From NCBI GenBank assembly GCA_017462125.1, contig JAFTRQ010000122.1, positions 57,289 through 121,288 on the forward strand: a DNA stretch of 64,000 nt. Direction: 5' to 3'. Position numbers and translations under genes: made by a program. The notes under the pieces are model-generated. The model was given only the letters and a program-made list of their open reading frames with translations, did no database searches and was not told the origin of the DNA. The stretch is from Clostridia bacterium (GTDB lineage: Bacteria; Bacillota_A; Clostridia; Oscillospirales; CAG-272). Of this stretch, positions 61,179-64,000 are shown in pieces; the first letter of the stretch is position 1, and each line of letters begins with the position of its first letter.

Positions 61179-63332
61179 ATGAACATTATCAAAACTCTTG
61201 CAGAAGAATTCAAGCTGAAGGAGGAGCAGGTACAAAAAACCGTTGAGCTGATCGACGGTGGCGATACCATCCCCTTTATTGCCCGTTACAGAAAGGAAGT
61301 TACCGGTAGCCTTGACGATGCGGTGCTTCGTGATCTGAACGACAGACTCGAATATCTGCGCAACATTGAAAAGAGAAAAGAAGAAGTAAAATCGCTGATC
61401 GAGGCACAGGGAAAGCTGACCCCCGAGATCGAGCAGGCAATACTTAACGCAAAGACGATTACCGAGGTAGATGATATTTACCGTCCCTTCAGGCCCAAGA
61501 GAAAGACCAGAGCTTCTGTTGCTCGTGAAAGAGGTCTTGAGGAGCTTGCCAAGCTGATCATGGAGCAGAGAATGGAATATCAGCCCTCTATCGAAGAAGC
61601 CGCAGAGGCATTTGTCAGTGAAGAGAAGGAGGTCCCCGATGCAGCGGCTGCTCTTGCGGGTGCCTGCGACATCATTGCCGAGGACGTTTCCGACAACGCT
61701 GAATACAGAAAAGCACTTCGCTCGCTTACCTTCGATCACGGTGTACTCACCGTTACAAAGGCGAAGGAGGAGGATTCGGTATACGCGCAGTATTATGAGT
61801 ACAGCGAACCGCTGAAAAAGGTTCCCGGTCACAGAGTGCTTGCTATCAACCGCGGCGAAAAGGAAGAGTTTTTAAAGGTCTCGGTAGAGATCTCTTCCGA
61901 TATCGTGCTCAATTATCTGATGGCTTGCGTTGTAACCGAGCCTGCAAGTCCTGCTTATAAATACGTCTCCGCGGCTATAGTTGACGGCTATGAAAGATTG
62001 ATCGCCCCCTCCATCGAGCGCGAGATCCGAAACGATATGTTCGACACAGCGAGTGAGGGCGCAATCAAAGTCTTCTCCGATAATCTCGGACACCTTCTGA
62101 TGCAGTCTCCGCTGAAGGGAAAGACCGTCCTGGGATTCGACCCCGGTTACGTCAACGGCTGTAAGCTTGCCGTGGTTGATAAAACAGGAAAGGTGCTTGA
62201 TACCGCCGTTATTTATCCCACAAAGCCCCGTCAGAGAATCGAGGAATCAACCAGAATCGTAAAGGGACTGATCAAAAGACATCACGTTGACGTGATCGCA
62301 ATCGGAAACGGCACCGCATCCAAGGAAAGTGAGATCTTTATCGCAGGCCTGCTGAAGGATATCCCCGAAGCAAATTGCAAATATATTATCGTCAGTGAAG
62401 CAGGTGCATCGATCTACTCGGCTTCCAAACTTGCAACCGAAGAGTTTCCCGACTTTGACGTTATGCAGCGTTCTGCCGTTTCTATCGCCCTCAGATTGCA
62501 GGATCCTCTTGCAGAATTGGTGAAGATAGATCCCAAATCTATCGGTGTTGGACAGTATCAGCACGATATGAAGCCCGCGAGACTTGATTCAGCGCTCACA
62601 GGCGTAGTTGAGGACTGTGTAAACTCTGTCGGAGTTGACGTAAACACCGCATCCCATTCGCTTCTCGCATACATTTCCGGTATTAACGCAACCAGCGCAA
62701 AGAATATCGTAAAATACAGAGAAGAGAACGGCGAGTTTACCTCCAGAGCGCAGATCAAAAAGGTTCCGCGAATCGGAGATAAGGCCTTTGAGCAGTGCGC
62801 GGGATTTTTGCGTGTGCCCGACTCCAAGGAGATTCTGGATAATACGGGAGTTCACCCCGAGTCCTATGAAGCGACCAAGGCGCTCCTCGAAATGTTCGGT
62901 TATACCGCCGACGACGTCCGTCAGGGACAGCTTCGCAATCTCCGTGCGCAGATCAACAAGAAGGGAATCGCCAAAACAGCCAACGAGCTTGGCATCGGTG
63001 AACCGACGCTTGTTGATATTATCGGAGAGCTTGAAAAGCCCGGACGAGACGTACGTGATACGTTGCCTCCGCCCATTCTTCGCGATGACATCCTCGACCT
63101 CGAGGATCTCAAGCCCGATATGGTGCTTACCGGTACGGTCAGAAACGTTATCGACTTCGGTGCATTCGTGGATATCGGCGTGCATCAGGACGGTCTTGTT
63201 CATATTTCTCAGATATGCGACAAGTATATCAAGCATCCTTCCGAGGTTCTTTCCGTCGGAGATATCGTCAAGGTCAAGGTTTTGGCGGTCGACATCAAGA
63301 AAAAGCGCATCTCTTTGTCAATGAAACTTTAA
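61179..63332 (+). CDS. tex: Tex-family RNA-binding transcription accessory protein
   Basis: A 717-residue Tex protein with the full domain order: N-terminal helical region (1-320), YqgF-like RNase-H fold with VLGFDPGYVNGCKLAVVD near 318, and a helix-hairpin-helix tandem near 500-560 (VNTASHSLLAYISGI and KVPRIGDKAFEQ). A C-terminal S1 RNA-binding domain follows near 640-717 (MVLTGTVRNVIDFGAFVDIG). Tex binds nucleic acid and affects transcription in several bacteria. AAGGAG lies 7 bases before the ATG. Single gene. Confidence 0.95.
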   Translation: MNIIKTLAEEFKLKEEQVQKTVELIDGGDTIPFIARYRKEVTGSLDDAVLRDLNDRLEYLRNIEKRKEEVKSLIEAQGKLTPEIEQAILNAKTITEVDDIYRPFRPKRKTRASVARERGLEELAKLIMEQRMEYQPSIEEAAEAFVSEEKEVPDAAAALAGACDIIAEDVSDNAEYRKALRSLTFDHGVLTVTKAKEEDSVYAQYYEYSEPLKKVPGHRVLAINRGEKEEFLKVSVEISSDIVLNYLMACVVTEPASPAYKYVSAAIVDGYERLIAPSIEREIRNDMFDTASEGAIKVFSDNLGHLLMQSPLKGKTVLGFDPGYVNGCKLAVVDKTGKVLDTAVIYPTKPRQRIEESTRIVKGLIKRHHVDVIAIGNGTASKESEIFIAGLLKDIPEANCKYIIVSEAGASIYSASKLATEEFPDFDVMQRSAVSIALRLQDPLAELVKIDPKSIGVGQYQHDMKPARLDSALTGVVEDCVNSVGVDVNTASHSLLAYISGINATSAKNIVKYREENGEFTSRAQIKKVPRIGDKAFEQCAGFLRVPDSKEILDNTGVHPESYEATKALLEMFGYTADDVRQGQLRNLRAQINKKGIAKTANELGIGEPTLVDIIGELEKPGRDVRDTLPPPILRDDILDLEDLKPDMVLTGTVRNVIDFGAFVDIGVHQDGLVHISQICDKYIKHPSEVLSVGDIVKVKVLAVDIKKKRISLSMKL

Positions 63333-63386
63333 TATATTAACAATTGTAACGACTCTAATCACGTACTATTCACAGATAAATACGTT

Positions 63387-63435
63387 CAATTGTCAATTTT
63401 GCACAATTTGATTCGCGCAATTTTGGGCAATTATG
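63387..63435. promoter_or_regulatory. Cluster of CAATT boxes upstream of the ABC ATPase gene
   Basis: Five boxes start at 63387, 63394, 63404, 63418 and 63428. The blocks CAATTTTGCACAATTTG and CAATTTTGGGCAATTATG are tandem copies 24 bases apart. They lie upstream of a TATAAT-like box at 63468-63473, so they may be operator repeats. The remaining bases of 63333-63532 are AT-rich. Confidence 0.4.
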
Positions 63436-63532
63436 CTCTTTAAAAAATCAAATTTTTTTGATAAAATTATAATGTTAAAAAATAGAGGTTTTTTGCAAAA
63501 AGCCGTATTAATTTTTAGGAGGATTAAAACAC

Positions 63533-64000
63533 ATGGCAAGTTTGTCTCTCAGACATATTTATAAGAAGTACCCCGGCGGCGTTACTGCCGTATCCGACTT
63601 CAACCTTGAGATCAAGGACAAGGAATTTATCGTCCTCGTCGGTCCTTCCGGTTGCGGTAAGTCCACAACTCTCCGTATGATCGCAGGTCTCGAGGAGATC
63701 TCCGAAGGTGAGCTCTTTATCGGCGACCAGCTCGTAAACGACGTAGCTCCTAAGGATAGAAAGATCGCGATGGTGTTCCAGAACTACGCTCTTTATCCTC
63801 ACATGACCGTTTTTGATAATATGGCATTCGGTCTTAAGCTTCGTAAGGTTCCCAAGGAGGAGATCAAGCGCCGCGTTGAGGAGGCTGCAAGAATTCTGGA
63901 CATCAGCCACCTTCTCGAGAGACGTCCCAAGGCTCTTTCCGGAGGTCAGAAGCAGAGAGTTGCGCTCGGACGTGCAATCGTACGTAACCCCAAGGTATTC
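63533..64000 (+). CDS. Sugar ABC transporter ATP-binding protein (MsmX/UgpC type), 3' end cut off
   Basis: The gene runs off the right edge; 156 codons are visible. It begins [16 protein letters not shown] and has Walker [12 protein letters not shown] (about 37), the Q-loop [12 protein letters not shown] (about 82) and the signature motif [19 protein letters not shown] (about 136). The YPHMTV motif after the Q-loop is typical of MsmX/UgpC/MalK-type ATPases that drive uptake of oligosaccharides, often shared between several importers. AGGAGG lies 9 bases before the ATG. It fits the sugar enzymes in the preceding 15 kb. Confidence 0.92.
   Translation, partial: MASLSLRHIYKKYPGGVTAVSDFNLEIKDKEFIVLVGPSGCGKSTTLRMIAGLEEISEGELFIGDQLVNDVAPKDRKIAMVFQNYALYPHMTVFDNMAFGLKLRKVPKEEIKRRVEEAARILDISHLLERRPKALSGGQKQRVALGRAIVRNPKVF

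Overview
The window looks like the chromosome of an anaerobic member of the Bacillota, class Clostridia. Supporting signs are AGGAGG-type ribosome binding sites, consensus sigma-A promoters (TTGACA / 17 bp / TATAAT), a whiA-dnaE gene pair, a BofC-like protein (sporulation), L-lactate dehydrogenase, the MEP isoprenoid enzyme IspE, and many sugar-degrading enzymes of the gut or rumen type. I saw no rRNA, tRNA, CRISPR array, prophage or insertion sequence. Genes cover almost everything. The longest gene-free stretch is 48906-49193 (288 bases), which holds a promoter and a structured repeat.

Layout. 1-2080: DUF1385 membrane protein (cut by the left edge), nagB and a YwlG-type protein. 2152-4287: ldh (minus), a small Ca-motif membrane protein and a PAP2-like membrane protein. 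4337-12717 (minus): a long housekeeping run reading Gfo/Idh oxidoreductase, coaE, lytic transglycosylase, M18 aminopeptidase, prfA, TsaC/Sua5, a type IIA topoisomerase A subunit and a 35-residue membrane protein. 12940-19838 (plus): a zinc-ribbon membrane protein, a YjjG-type nucleotidase, murB, whiA and dnaE. 19986-24128: a regulatory island (MerR-type regulator with operator, second zinc-ribbon membrane protein, oversized sigma factor) and a CAP-domain gene broken by a nonsense codon. 24366-30196: a polyphosphate-polymerase-type (VTC) gene, DUF4956 and a beta-helix lipoprotein, opposite a two-component system.

30245-36207: phosphoglucomutase, TSCPD protein, a divergent P-protein-like gene coupled to htpG, and ispE. 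36280-46395: acyl carrier protein, comEC, SGNH hydrolase, metallophosphoesterase, BofC-like protein, class A penicillin-binding protein, TspO-like protein, DUF4430 lipoprotein, cytidylate-kinase-like enzyme and DUF362 protein. 46445-48905 (minus): MutS-like ATPase and PHP phosphatase. 49194-61119: carbohydrate region with uxaC, a hydroxyacid dehydrogenase, a sialidase-like/AraC fusion regulator beside a GH36 alpha-galactosidase, lacZ, a pseudouridine synthase and a TIM-barrel glycosidase-like protein. 61179-64000: tex and the start of a sugar-ABC ATPase (cut by the right edge).

Most unusual items: (1) a dispersed two-hairpin repeat present in the leaders of the beta-helix lipoprotein gene and of uxaC; (2) a regulator that joins a BNR/sialidase-type propeller to an AraC DNA-binding domain; (3) a CAP-domain gene with a single in-frame TAA in its most conserved motif; (4) a 523-residue sigma factor with a large extra domain; (5) a ComEC whose C-terminal metallo-beta-lactamase domain has lost its metal motif; (6) a shortened prephenate-dehydratase-like protein coupled to htpG; (7) a MerR-type operator inside a 19-bp promoter spacer.
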